A stretch of DNA of 64,000 bases, taken from the NCBI GenBank assembly GCA_052161645.1, contig CP197414.1; one strand, written 5' to 3'. Numbering within the stretch: position 1 is the first letter of the stretch; each line of letters starts with the position of its first letter. Below are positions 43,401 to 51,524 of the stretch, in pieces. This DNA is from Laterigemmans sp052161645 (GTDB taxonomy: Bacteria > Planctomycetota > Planctomycetia > Pirellulales > Pirellulaceae). Position numbers and translations under genes: made by a program. The notes beneath the pieces are model-generated. The model saw only the letters and a program-made list of their open reading frames with translations. It made no database searches and had not been told where the DNA came from.

Positions 43401-44634
43401 TCTGGCGGGAGTTTACCTGGATTTGAATCGTGCAGGTGAGGCCGCGGAGCTGTGGGAGCAAGCCGTGGCAACTTTGACCGCATCGCTCGGCCCCAATCAC
43501 ATCGTGACGCTGCGAACCCGCGTCGGGCAAGCAACTGGCTACGAACGACAAGGCCAAACTGAACTGGCGGTGCAAGCGTGGCAAGAAATCCTCACGGTGC
43601 AGCGTCAGCTCTTGGGGGAAGAACATCCCGACACCTTGACCACGGCCAATAATGTTGGCTTTGGTCTCTTGCGACTGGGCGATGCGAAACAATCAATTAG
43701 CGTGTTCGAATCAATTATTGAACCAAATCGAACGGTACTTGGTGCCCAACACCCGGCTACGCTCAGAGCGATGGGGAATCTAGCGGCAGCCTACAGCAAC
43801 GCGGAACAACATGACCAAGCTGACGCGTTGTGGCGAGCAACGATCGCAGGCTTGAAAGAGTCCATGGGAGCCATTCATCCAAGCACGCAACAAATGATGC
43901 GGAACTTTGGTGTCAGTTTGTATGGCCGGGAAAAATACGATCAGGCCATCGAAGTGTTTGCCGAGGCGACTGAGGCGTGCCGTGAAGAGCTGGGAGACCA
44001 ACATCCGCAAACACTGCGAATGGCTGGTAACCTGGGGGTGAACTATTGGAAGAACAAGCAACCGCAGCTGGCTGTGGAAACCCTGCTTCCCGTTGAACAG
44101 GCGAGCCGCGGCAACCGTTCGCTGCAGTTTGTCCGACAAAGTCTTTTGCAAGCCGCTGCGGAGATTGACGACCAGTCGACCGTCATGGACGTTGCGAAGC
44201 AAGAGTTGGCGCGGGTTCGCAGCGAGTTCGCTGATAAGCCGTTAGACTTAGCGGAACAAATGATTGATCTGGCTGAATTATTATGTCGCGTGCGCGCTTA
44301 CGAAATGGCAAAACCACTTGTCGACGAATATTGGTTGCTCAGCGAAAACTCTGCCACGGAAGTATCATCCGCTTGGCGAACTTGTTTGTCACAGTCGCTC
44401 GGCGGGCAAATTGCGCTCGCCAACGCTGATTTGGAGTCTGCCCTGTCGTACCTCAGCAACGCGCGAGATGGTCTTGCTATGGTAATTGATGAGATACCGG
44501 CAGCTCGGCGGGAAATCATCTTTCGCGAGTGCCTACGGGCGGGGTGCGACGTGCTGAGTCAAATGCAGCGTGACGATGTGTTGGCGGAATGGCAGAACCA
44601 GCTCGACAAATGGGCAGCCAAGCTGCCTCATTGA
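40489..44634 (+). CDS. Hanks-type Ser/Thr protein kinase with TPR sensor domain
   Basis: A 1381-residue protein. The kinase domain (about 81-440) has GRGGMG (89-94), Lys111 in VAVKVL, HRDVKPANI (His300), DFG (320-322) and APE (346). An unusual hydrophilic insert of about 105 residues (165-270) sits between the hinge helix and the catalytic loop. A membrane helix at about 463-485 is followed by a coiled coil and some 17 tetratricopeptide repeats (roughly 570-1310), many with the HPQT/HPDT-type motif of long TPR (NB-ARC-associated-like) arrays. The kinase is cytoplasmic and the TPR array likely outside or periplasmic, as in other planctomycete kinases. It probably signals to the downstream GT4 or kinase genes (positional guess). 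Confidence 0.9.
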   Translation: MSSQDHTRPDITDSLGSQHAAEIDELVVGLRERQLAGEPIDIEAVVSQHPAEWADPIREVWSAYQLLEQFNKPEIALQITDYDIVRELGRGGMGVVYEAVQTRLNRRVAVKVLPAERLETKGAVARFQIEAKAAASLHHSNIVPIFEAGEVNGVAFYAMQLIDGWGLDRIRDEIRDSRSRQVATRRASRDTRKKQAEVGATPQAGLQSTQDLGTTAAEKAGDFRLSGETEGGAAIPTDEDPKGVPNAHVAEHLTERAAEDARATWRSLPAAGEAHWRFVAQTGVQIASALHYAHQRGIVHRDVKPANIILDREQVAWLADFGLAKSGDLGLTGSLEAPGTLRYMAPERFTGESSPAADTYALGMTLYELLSLESPFAAGDRWEMMEQIRDGKLIPIRRFDASIPRDLETIITKSVAHQPADRYATAADMEEDLRRFLEGRPILARPVTSIERLYRWSRRNPALASSLAALLVMLCGVVLASTWAAFSFSALARNEAEQRRQADVARVAAEKAADQEQVARLEEQRQREFAESITEFVNRDILALTSVEGQMRFLPDQWESLGTDATLSTLMMRAARSLEARNDLAPDIEAELAWMIGISLRATSKFNDSIRMLELAVQRRREAYGENAEPTLAAENSLAVTYRSASRESEAIELFRQLINKHEQMYGKHSQEALLARKQYEVARIDMIPVEKAISNIQTLVAEMQPTLGETAWETLQAESFLAESYYNAGKFDQAIEVNTKVMAAAEANFDASDYLNLNVRRRQAKILQQLGQYDEAIKLASETYATTLRTMGPDNPFSIGHRGTLGTTLRRAGKIKEAIACVEEALRSARQFWGDEHIETLRLMLSLSDCYRDQGRDQEALTLNETVLATLRKKLGPSHRTTLGAEIERVNLLKRVGRRRESYELCQATLPLAIEAWGETHPQTITCKMHLAAAYEDMRNFSAAAEIYEQALELSLASGSPVSTAITSNNLAGVYLDLNRAGEAAELWEQAVATLTASLGPNHIVTLRTRVGQATGYERQGQTELAVQAWQEILTVQRQLLGEEHPDTLTTANNVGFGLLRLGDAKQSISVFESIIEPNRTVLGAQHPATLRAMGNLAAAYSNAEQHDQADALWRATIAGLKESMGAIHPSTQQMMRNFGVSLYGREKYDQAIEVFAEATEACREELGDQHPQTLRMAGNLGVNYWKNKQPQLAVETLLPVEQASRGNRSLQFVRQSLLQAAAEIDDQSTVMDVAKQELARVRSEFADKPLDLAEQMIDLAELLCRVRAYEMAKPLVDEYWLLSENSATEVSSAWRTCLSQSLGGQIALANADLESALSYLSNARDGLAMVIDEIPAARREIIFRECLRAGCDVLSQMQRDDVLAEWQNQLDKWAAKLPH

Positions 44635-44636
44635 CC

Positions 44637-45803
44637 ATGGATAGCACCAGAAATTCAATGTTGCGTGTGGCGCAATTCGTATCTGGTAGAGAGATTGACG
44701 GGGCCAGTCGTCATGCGGTGACCTTATCGCGAATACTCGCGGCGCGCGGACACCACGTGGATGTTTATTGTCGCCGTGATTCTTGGGTTTATCAGCAAGT
44801 CGACGCGCTGCGAAAATTAAGTTCGAAAAATATTGCTTTGACGCCATGTGATTTCCGCCGCAATCGCGGTGCGCTGAAAGCTACCAGTCAATGGCTGGTC
44901 GACACCGGCATTCAATTAACGCACAGCCACAAAACTAGCGCTTGTCATTTTTCGTCATTGATCCGCTGGTTCGCTCGAATTCCATCGGTAGCAACAGCTC
45001 ATCATCAAAGCTTCCAACTGCACTGGTTCGCCCACGATCGCATTATTGCGCCGAGCCAAGCCACGGCTCGCTACTTGCGACGACGTCACTGGGTACCGGC
45101 ACGACGCGTTGTAATTATTCCCTATCCTCAAGCTATTGATTGGGGATCGCGGGAACTTGATGCTGATCACAGGCTGCTGCGAGACCAGTTCGCTGGATCA
45201 TCGAGCGCGTTTCTAATCGCCGTGTTGGGCAGCGTCGAACCTCGAAAAGATCTGCTCACGCTGGTGCGAGCCGTGGGTGAGTTGCGCAACTTTGTGCCCG
45301 CGATGCAGATCATCGCAGCGGGCGGTCTTTCGCCAAAGTATGTCGGCAAACTGAAACGCGAAGCGGCGGCGTGGAACATCGCAGACCGCTTGCATCTGCT
45401 GGGGCCGCGGAATGATGTGGCGGCGATCATGCGGCAAGTTGATGTGGTCTGTTTACCATCGCGACATGAGCAACTACCACTGTCGATTTTAGAAGCGATG
45501 GTAATGGGCAAGCCAGTATTGGTCACGCCGGTTGGCGGGTTGCCAGACTTGATTCGCGACGGCGTCGACGGCTTGCTGGCTCCCGTTGGGCAACCGAGCG
45601 AGTGGGCGGAGCGGCTCGCCAGGCTCGCGGAGAGCGATGACTTGAGAGCGAAACTCGGTGCGGCGGGGCAGCAGAGGGTGGCCCAGTATTGTCATGAGAC
45701 CAAGCGTGTGGAAGACATTGAAGATGTCTACCACGGGGTGCTGGATCGGTCACCACAAGCGAGTGGCACGAGCTCTAGCAATCGTAACACCTGCCCAGAA
45801 TAG
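44637..45803 (+). CDS. GT4-family glycosyltransferase
   Basis: A 388-residue GT-B enzyme from ATG 44637, two bases after the kinase stop; a second ATG at 44658 is possible. Family features are GASRHAVTLSRILAARGHHV near the N-terminus, IIAPSQATARYL, the donor-binding half beginning VLGSVEPRKDL, then LLGPRNDVAAIM, and the retaining GT4 motif EQLPLSILEAMVMGKPVLVT followed by GGLPDLI. It transfers a sugar from a nucleotide donor to a lipid or polysaccharide acceptor at the cytoplasmic face. The acceptor is unknown. The near-zero gap to the kinase gene suggests cotranscription. Confidence 0.85.
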   Translation: MDSTRNSMLRVAQFVSGREIDGASRHAVTLSRILAARGHHVDVYCRRDSWVYQQVDALRKLSSKNIALTPCDFRRNRGALKATSQWLVDTGIQLTHSHKTSACHFSSLIRWFARIPSVATAHHQSFQLHWFAHDRIIAPSQATARYLRRRHWVPARRVVIIPYPQAIDWGSRELDADHRLLRDQFAGSSSAFLIAVLGSVEPRKDLLTLVRAVGELRNFVPAMQIIAAGGLSPKYVGKLKREAAAWNIADRLHLLGPRNDVAAIMRQVDVVCLPSRHEQLPLSILEAMVMGKPVLVTPVGGLPDLIRDGVDGLLAPVGQPSEWAERLARLAESDDLRAKLGAAGQQRVAQYCHETKRVEDIEDVYHGVLDRSPQASGTSSSNRNTCPE

Positions 45804-45932
45804 GTAAATTCAGCAGATTAGGTCATCTGCTCGGTAGTTTGAGGTTTGCCTGGCTCCGGTTGTAGCTCCTCGTCGGTTTGTGTCGATGCGAGAGGTTGGA
45901 ATTGCTTACTTCAACACACCGAGAGGCACTGC

Positions 45933-46844
45933 ATGCAACGGTCTACCGCTTCTGAGCAGCAAACCAGCGCACCGGCGGCCACTTCCGCGAGATCTCGCTC
46001 GCCGGGGACCAGCACCTTGAGGGCGGCTGACTCCTTGGGCACCGTGGGCATTTGGCGATTAACAGCTTTGCTGCACCGGGGCAGCTGGTGCGACCTATAC
46101 GCGGCTCAACCAGCCGACGCTGCTGGCAGCCCTCGCAGTGACTATGCCGTCAAGCTGACCCGTCAAACGAGCCAGCAGGACCCGGAAGCCGCTTTGCAGG
46201 TTCGCAATGAAGCAGCGGTGGCGGCAGTTGCCAAGCATCAGCATCTAATCCCCGTCCTCGATGGGCAAGTCGGCGGCAATCGACCTTATATTGTGATGCC
46301 GCGGATTAACGGAGTCACGCTGGAGACGCTGCTGCAACGCCCCGAGCAACCGATTCCGGTTGCGTTGTGGTGGATTCGCCAGTGCGCACAAGCGGTTGCT
46401 GTGTTGCACGCTGCCGGTTGGAGCCATGGCGATCTTAAACCAGAAAACGTGTTGGTCGATTTGAGTGGGCACGCGACGATTGTGGACTTGGGGTTTGCGC
46501 AAAAACTAGGCTCGGCACATCAACCGCGGACTGCCGCGCAGGCTGAGTTTCGTGGGACGCCCGCCTATGCGGCCCCGGAACTGACCGATGGATCTGCCAG
46601 CACGGTCACGGCTGCCAGCGATCTTTATTCAATCGGGCTAATGCTGCGAGCTTTATTGGCCGAGCGGGAGGACGCGTTTCCCCAACTCGCCGCGTTGTTG
46701 GAGCAGATGACGGCAGAGCAGCCGAGCGCGCGACCGACGGCGGGCCAATTGGCTGAGGAACTTTTGAAATTAGAAATCGACACGTTGCACCTTCACATTA
46801 GCCCCGGTCAACCTGAGATTTTTGCCCGCCGCGATGCCGCTTAA
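45933..46844 (+). CDS. Small divergent Ser/Thr kinase-like protein
   Basis: A 303-residue protein, ATG 45933 with GAGAGG eight bases upstream. The kinase fold is recognisable: Lys74 in YAVKLT, HGDLKPENV (165-173) in place of HRDLKPEN, and DLG (185-187) in place of DFG, then GTPAYAAPEL. The glycine loop is degenerate (HRGSWCDLY). A short N-terminal tail is Ser/Ala-rich; there is no membrane helix. It may be active, since Lys, catalytic Asp and Asn remain, or may act as a pseudokinase-like scaffold. It closes the kinase-GT4 neighbourhood, with 129 bases before it. Confidence 0.78.
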   Translation: MQRSTASEQQTSAPAATSARSRSPGTSTLRAADSLGTVGIWRLTALLHRGSWCDLYAAQPADAAGSPRSDYAVKLTRQTSQQDPEAALQVRNEAAVAAVAKHQHLIPVLDGQVGGNRPYIVMPRINGVTLETLLQRPEQPIPVALWWIRQCAQAVAVLHAAGWSHGDLKPENVLVDLSGHATIVDLGFAQKLGSAHQPRTAAQAEFRGTPAYAAPELTDGSASTVTAASDLYSIGLMLRALLAEREDAFPQLAALLEQMTAEQPSARPTAGQLAEELLKLEIDTLHLHISPGQPEIFARRDAA

Positions 46845-46872
46845 TCGAGGCGTTCGATAAGGCGTTCGATAC

Positions 46873-47886
46873 TTAGCCCGCTGCGGCACCTCGTTGCAGG
46901 TCCGCAGCCCAGGCTTCGATCATGGTTGCCTGATTGGCGAATCGATCGACGTGGCGAACCAGCTCGAGGCTACGTTCCATGCGGAAAAGATCGCGTTGAA
47001 CCTGAGTGTTTCCGAGTTGATTCACTTCGGCCGCTGTTCTCAGCCGGCGGCGAAATATCTCAGCTGCCAGCGAACCGACTTCAGAGAGCCGAGCCCGGCG
47101 CAGGGGAGCTTCCGTACCGGCAGCCTCGACAAACTGGGTCACGACGCGAGCGGTGGCGATCGCCTCGGGGGGCTGTTCGAGCAGATGTTTGGTAAATAGC
47201 TCGGTGAACTCGCGAAATTCCTCGGAAAGGAAAGCGATCGCGCGGCTCAGGTCGCCACCGACGGCATCCAGGGCGGCCGAGATAGCCGCTGGCTCCAGCT
47301 CCAGCTCGCCCGCACGTCGCAGTAGAATCTGTTCGGCATCGGCACGCGGCGGCGAGGCAAAGCGAATGATTTGGCAACGTGAGCGAATGGTTGGCAACTG
47401 TCGTTGGGCACTGGTCCCGATCAACACCATCAAGGCGTGGGGCGGAGGCTCTTCGAGCGTTTTGAGCAACGAATTGGCACCTTCCTGGTTGAGTACATCG
47501 CAGTCGTCCAGAATGGCGATACGACGACCACCGGCCATCGGTTTGAGCCTAATATCGTGACACAATCCCTCTTGCATGCGGGCTTCGCGCCGACCGATCA
47601 GCAGTTCAACTGGAATGGTCGCCCGATCATCAGGTTTGCTGACTTGCAAGATATCGGGATGCGTGTCGGCGGCAACTTGAATGCAGTGCGAGCAGACGCC
47701 GCAGGGAGCCAGTTCAGCCGCCGGAACCCGTTCGCAAAGCAGCGATTTCGCCAAATAGCGAGCGAAGGTTCGTTTACCAATGTTGGGGGGACCCACAAAC
47801 AGAAAGCTACTCGTCAAACGACCGGTCGCGATCGCGTTGCGAAACCAGCCGCGCTGCTGTTCGTAGCCGATCAGATCGCCACTCAT
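46873..47886 (-). CDS. holB: DNA polymerase III delta-prime subunit
   Basis: A 337-residue clamp-loader subunit. FLFVGPPNIGKRTFARYLA is the P-loop segment, with Arg where Ser/Thr normally follows the Lys, consistent with the usual inactive ATPase of delta-prime. A Cys cluster (CGVCSHC with a preceding Cys) forms the zinc finger. Next come RRIAILDDCDVLNQEGANSLLKTLEEPP and the SRC motif (LPTIRSRCQIIRF). It completes the clamp-loading ring with HolA and DnaX. It overlaps tmk by four bases, a common pairing. Confidence 0.93.
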   Translation of the reverse strand: MSGDLIGYEQQRGWFRNAIATGRLTSSFLFVGPPNIGKRTFARYLAKSLLCERVPAAELAPCGVCSHCIQVAADTHPDILQVSKPDDRATIPVELLIGRREARMQEGLCHDIRLKPMAGGRRIAILDDCDVLNQEGANSLLKTLEEPPPHALMVLIGTSAQRQLPTIRSRCQIIRFASPPRADAEQILLRRAGELELEPAAISAALDAVGGDLSRAIAFLSEEFREFTELFTKHLLEQPPEAIATARVVTQFVEAAGTEAPLRRARLSEVGSLAAEIFRRRLRTAAEVNQLGNTQVQRDLFRMERSLELVRHVDRFANQATMIEAWAADLQRGAAAG

Positions 47887-48566
47887 GACGTTTGCCGCTC
47901 CGTATCGGGCTGATTAAGTTTGTCGGGCTGATTCATCAAGTGTTGCGCATCAATCAGGTCGGGCTTGTTGAGCGTGGTGGCGACGATTGTCCAAATTTGC
48001 AAGGCGATCGCTTCGATGTCGTTTTCAGCGTCAATGATGGCGTAGCTATTGCCAGCCTTGGCGACTTGGTCGAGGAAGCCTTGACGAACCGCTTCGAGAT
48101 ACTCACGACCGCGCGATTCCATCCGATCAGCGGGGCGGCCCAAGCGGGAAAACGCGGTGGTTGCCGGCAAGTCCAGCAGCAACGTGAGATCGGGGCGCAC
48201 TCCAGCAATCGCAATTTCGCCCAGTTGCCACAGCAAATCGGGCGATTCACCTCCAGCGGCACTTTGATAGACAACGTTTGCCAGCAGGAAACGATCACAC
48301 ACGACGACTTGACCCGCAGCCAAGGCGGGGCGGATGCGTTCTTCGACTAATTGTGCGCGGGCCGCCATGTAAAGCAACGCTTCGCTGCGGCGATGCATCA
48401 CCAAGTCGGAATCGAGCAACAATCCTCGAATCGCTTCGCCAGCGGGCGTGCTGCCAGGATCGCGCACCGCAACCACCTCCATTCCGGCGGCTTGCAAGCG
48501 CTCTACCAGGCGACCAATTTGCGTCGATTTGCCACCACCATCCACACCATCGAGCGTAATGAACAA
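47883..48566 (-). CDS. tmk: Thymidylate kinase
   Basis: The 227-residue enzyme phosphorylates dTMP to dTDP with ATP. FITLDGVDGGGKSTQIGRL is the P-loop (GGGKST), followed by VRDPGSTPAGEAIR (DR/P dTMP-binding motif region), LLYMAARAQLVEERIRPAL, VVCDRFLLANVVYQ, and the LID motif GRPADRMESRGREYLEAVRQ. The TTG start at 48566 has AGGA eight bases upstream. About 20 extra residues at the C-terminus are Asn/Gln/Asp rich. It is cotranslated with holB. Confidence 0.95.
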   Translation of the reverse strand: MFITLDGVDGGGKSTQIGRLVERLQAAGMEVVAVRDPGSTPAGEAIRGLLLDSDLVMHRRSEALLYMAARAQLVEERIRPALAAGQVVVCDRFLLANVVYQSAAGGESPDLLWQLGEIAIAGVRPDLTLLLDLPATTAFSRLGRPADRMESRGREYLEAVRQGFLDQVAKAGNSYAIIDAENDIEAIALQIWTIVATTLNKPDLIDAQHLMNQPDKLNQPDTERQTS

Positions 48567-48626
48567 CGTTTCAAATTCCTAGCTACGCGATTAACGGGGC
48601 GTTTTCAGCTGACAAAGTGGTTGCAG

Positions 48627-49223
48627 CTATGCGGGCGGTTTCAGCAAGGCATCCCAGTCAGTTTCGCCCGGGTTGCTATATCCATCCGTACCACCGACGA
48701 CGGGGCGATGTTCGTAATCAATCACTTGCCAGCCGTTTTGGGTTTCAACCATCCGCAAGAACAACCGCCGGGCGACTGCTTGATCGCGAATACCGCCGCG
48801 GGCCAAACTGACTCGGACCGAGGCGGTCAGATCGATGACTGCTTCGCGGGGTTCGGTCCCCGGTAGCAAGCGAATTCGATTGAAGCCACCGACGCGGGCG
48901 CGAGTGAACTCGTAGTTTGGCAGTTCGGCCTTGGCCCGCGCGAGAATATCGCCGCGGTCGGAGTGAATCGACAGATAAGCCTGTTCAAAGTCGTTGGCTT
49001 CGACATGAGCGGCGAATTGCCGAATCGACTTGCGAATCGCCTCATCGTCGGTTTCCACTAGATTCGCAAATAGCCAAGCCAGCGGGATCAGCGCCAAGCA
49101 AACAGCACCGCTGATGGCAACTCCGCGCGGCGCACCTCGGGTCCACATGTAAAGCATAGTGAGTGCCAGGATCCCCAGCACGACGCTGATCAAAATGGGT
49201 TGTTCTGCCAGCATCGTGTACAT
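48627..49223 (-). CDS. Two-helix membrane protein, unknown function
   Basis: A 198-residue protein, ATG at 49223. Two close hydrophobic helices (about residues 8-26 and 36-53) are followed by a soluble 140-residue part. That part starts with a helix-rich stretch (IRKSIRQFAAHVEANDFEQAYLSI) and ends in four antiparallel-looking strands (AVIDLTASVRVSL, LFLRMVETQNGWQVIDYEH), resembling an NTF2/SnoaL-like cone. The soluble part likely faces outside. Downstream of eno and upstream of tmk on the same strand, with separate spacing. Function unknown. Confidence 0.65.
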   Translation of the reverse strand: MYTMLAEQPILISVVLGILALTMLYMWTRGAPRGVAISGAVCLALIPLAWLFANLVETDDEAIRKSIRQFAAHVEANDFEQAYLSIHSDRGDILARAKAELPNYEFTRARVGGFNRIRLLPGTEPREAVIDLTASVRVSLARGGIRDQAVARRLFLRMVETQNGWQVIDYEHRPVVGGTDGYSNPGETDWDALLKPPA

Positions 49224-49299
49224 GGGAAACGCCTGTCAGCGGACAAATACTTGACGAGCAACATCGACTCGTCAAGCAAAACAATGGAAATCCGATCGC

Positions 49300-50586
49300 T
49301 TAGGAGCAGAACTTGGAGACCAGCAGCGGGCCGGCGTAACGTCCGCCGATCCCCAGCATCTCTTCGATTCGCAGCAACTGATTGTACTTGGCCATGCGAT
49401 CGCTACGGCTGGCCGAGCCGGTTTTGATTTGGCCGGTTGAGAGAGCCACCGCCAAATCGGCAATCGTGGCATCTTCGGTTTCGCCGCTGCGGTGACTGGA
49501 AATACTGGTGTAGTTGTGACGTCCGGCCAACTGGATCGCGTCGATCGTTTCGGTCAGCGTGCCGATTTGATTGACTTTGATGAGAATGCTGTTGGCAATC
49601 CCTTCATCGATACCGCGTTGCAAGCGTTCGGTGTTGGTGACGAAGAGATCGTCGCCGACGAGTTGGATTTTGCTACCCAAACGATCGGTCAGTTTTTTCC
49701 AAGTCGCCCAATCGTCCTCGGCGCAACCGTCTTCGATCGAGACGATGGGGTATTGGTCACACCAGCCGGCCAAGAAGTCAACCAGTTCGTCGCCCGACAA
49801 TTGCTTGCCGTCGATCGCGTATTTTTGGGAGCTGGAATCATAGAATTCGGTGGAAGCAACATCCAAGGCAATCCAGATTTGCTCGCCCGCTTTGTAGCCG
49901 GCAGCTTCGATCGCCGTCATGATCAGATCGAGCGCTTCCTGGTTGCTGCCCAGATCGGGAGCAAATCCGCCTTCATCACCGACCGCCGTATTGAGTTTTT
50001 TCGCAGCCAGCACCTTCTTGAGGTGATGAAAGATTTCGGTACCGGCCCGAAAGGCTTCGCTGAAGGTGTCAAAACCCAAGGGCATCACCATAAACTCTTG
50101 CACGTCGACTGAGTTGTCTGCGTGTTGTCCCCCGTTGATGATGTTCATCATCGGAGCGGGCAAGAGATGCGCGCCGGCGCCGCCCAAGTAGCGGAACAGG
50201 GGCTGAGCTGTGTAGTTGGCAGCCGCTTTGGCAACGGCCAAGGAAACGCCAAGAATCGCGTTGGCGCCGAGGTTCTTTTTGTTCGGAGTGCCATCGAGCT
50301 CGATCATGGCCGCATCGATGCCACGTTGATCAACGGCGTTCATTCCCAGCAACAAATCGGCAAGCTTGGAGTTGACATTTTCAACCGCTTGCAGAACCCC
50401 TTTGCCCATGTAACGGGACTTGTCGCCATCGCGCAATTCCCATGCTTCGTGAACGCCCGTACTGGCACCACTCGGTACCGCCGCCCGCCCCGTGCTGCCG
50501 TCATCCAAAACGACTTCGCATTCCACGGTCGGATTGCCACGACTGTCGAAAATTTGCCGTGCGTGGATCGATTCAATCAGACTCAT
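49300..50586 (-). CDS. eno: Enolase
   Basis: The 428-residue enzyme interconverts 2-phosphoglycerate and phosphoenolpyruvate. Start ATG 50586 has AGGAG about ten bases upstream; an in-frame upstream extension is rejected because family proteins begin at SLIESIHARQIFDSRGNPTVE. Visible features are SGASTGVHEAWELRDG, FMVMPLGFDTFSEAF, VGDEGGFAPDL, the signature ILIKVNQIGTLTETIDA, and SHRSGETEDATIADLAVAL. Full-length and typical, so no sign of decay. Confidence 0.97.
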   Translation of the reverse strand: MSLIESIHARQIFDSRGNPTVECEVVLDDGSTGRAAVPSGASTGVHEAWELRDGDKSRYMGKGVLQAVENVNSKLADLLLGMNAVDQRGIDAAMIELDGTPNKKNLGANAILGVSLAVAKAAANYTAQPLFRYLGGAGAHLLPAPMMNIINGGQHADNSVDVQEFMVMPLGFDTFSEAFRAGTEIFHHLKKVLAAKKLNTAVGDEGGFAPDLGSNQEALDLIMTAIEAAGYKAGEQIWIALDVASTEFYDSSSQKYAIDGKQLSGDELVDFLAGWCDQYPIVSIEDGCAEDDWATWKKLTDRLGSKIQLVGDDLFVTNTERLQRGIDEGIANSILIKVNQIGTLTETIDAIQLAGRHNYTSISSHRSGETEDATIADLAVALSTGQIKTGSASRSDRMAKYNQLLRIEEMLGIGGRYAGPLLVSKFCS

Positions 50587-50882
50587 AACTCGCTGTGCTC
50601 CTAAAAATCGCAGATGCTTTGGGGGCAAAAATAGAGTGAATTTATTTTCCTGGCATTGTGGCACCACCGCGAGCGACTGACTAGGGCGGGCAAACGCGGT
50701 GCGGGCAGGTAGGGTCTTGCCACTCGTCCTCGTGCTAGGGCTCGTTCGCAGCACTCACCGCAGGTTACTCGCCATCGCTGGCCACTGTGAGTTACGAAAA
50801 ACACCGAGCGAATCACTAACGAAACAATGTCGCGGCCAGTTGTTGCTCCCGTTGTGCAAATTGGGGGAAGTATCTACAGTGA

Positions 50883-51524
50883 ATGGTTATGTTCACTGGA
50901 CTTGTCGAAACGATGGGCCGCGTGGTCGCGGTTGTGCCTCAGCCTCCAGGTTGTCGCTTGGTGATTGACGCTGGCTGCGTGGCAGAAGACGCCCAACTGG
51001 GCGACAGTATCTGCGTCAACGGGTGCTGTTTGACGGTGGTCGAGATCAACGACTCGCGGCTTGCCTTTGAAGCCGGCGAGGAGACGCTTTCGCGGACTAA
51101 CTTGGGCCGCTTGGCGGCTGGAGGTCAAGTCAACTTGGAACGTTCGTTGCGGGCCGGCGATCGTTTGGGGGGACATTACGTCACCGGACACATCGACGCA
51201 ATCGGCCGATTGTTGCGTGAGGAAGCCGATCCCCCTTGGGCTAAACTTTGGTTTGAGGTTCCGCGGCAGTTGGCGCCACAGTTGGCATCCAAAGGGAGTG
51301 TGGCTGTCGACGGCGTTAGTTTGACGCTGGTCGACGTCAGTGACAAAGCGTTCAGCGTGGCTTTGATTCCCCACACGCTGGCCGTCACGACGCTGGGAAA
51401 ATTGGCTGTTGGGGATCCCGTTAATCTCGAATCTGACGTGCTGGCAAAATATGTCGAACGTCAATTGCAGGCTCAATCTGGATGGAAAATCGACAAACCG
51501 TCAGCTACGTCGCGAACCGATTGA
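50883..51524 (+). CDS. ribE: Riboflavin synthase, alpha chain
   Basis: A 213-residue two-domain enzyme dismutating two 6,7-dimethyl-8-ribityllumazines into riboflavin. Both tandem barrels are visible: MFTGLVETMGRVV then GDSICVNGCCLTVVEI in the first, and GHYVTGHIDAIGRLL then GSVAVDGVSLTLVDVS in the second. Two ATGs compete (50883 and 50889); family proteins start at MFTG, but GGGGGAAG fits the first. The stop lies 43 bases inside rsmA, so the two genes are coupled. Confidence 0.93.
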   Translation: MVMFTGLVETMGRVVAVVPQPPGCRLVIDAGCVAEDAQLGDSICVNGCCLTVVEINDSRLAFEAGEETLSRTNLGRLAAGGQVNLERSLRAGDRLGGHYVTGHIDAIGRLLREEADPPWAKLWFEVPRQLAPQLASKGSVAVDGVSLTLVDVSDKAFSVALIPHTLAVTTLGKLAVGDPVNLESDVLAKYVERQLQAQSGWKIDKPSATSRTD

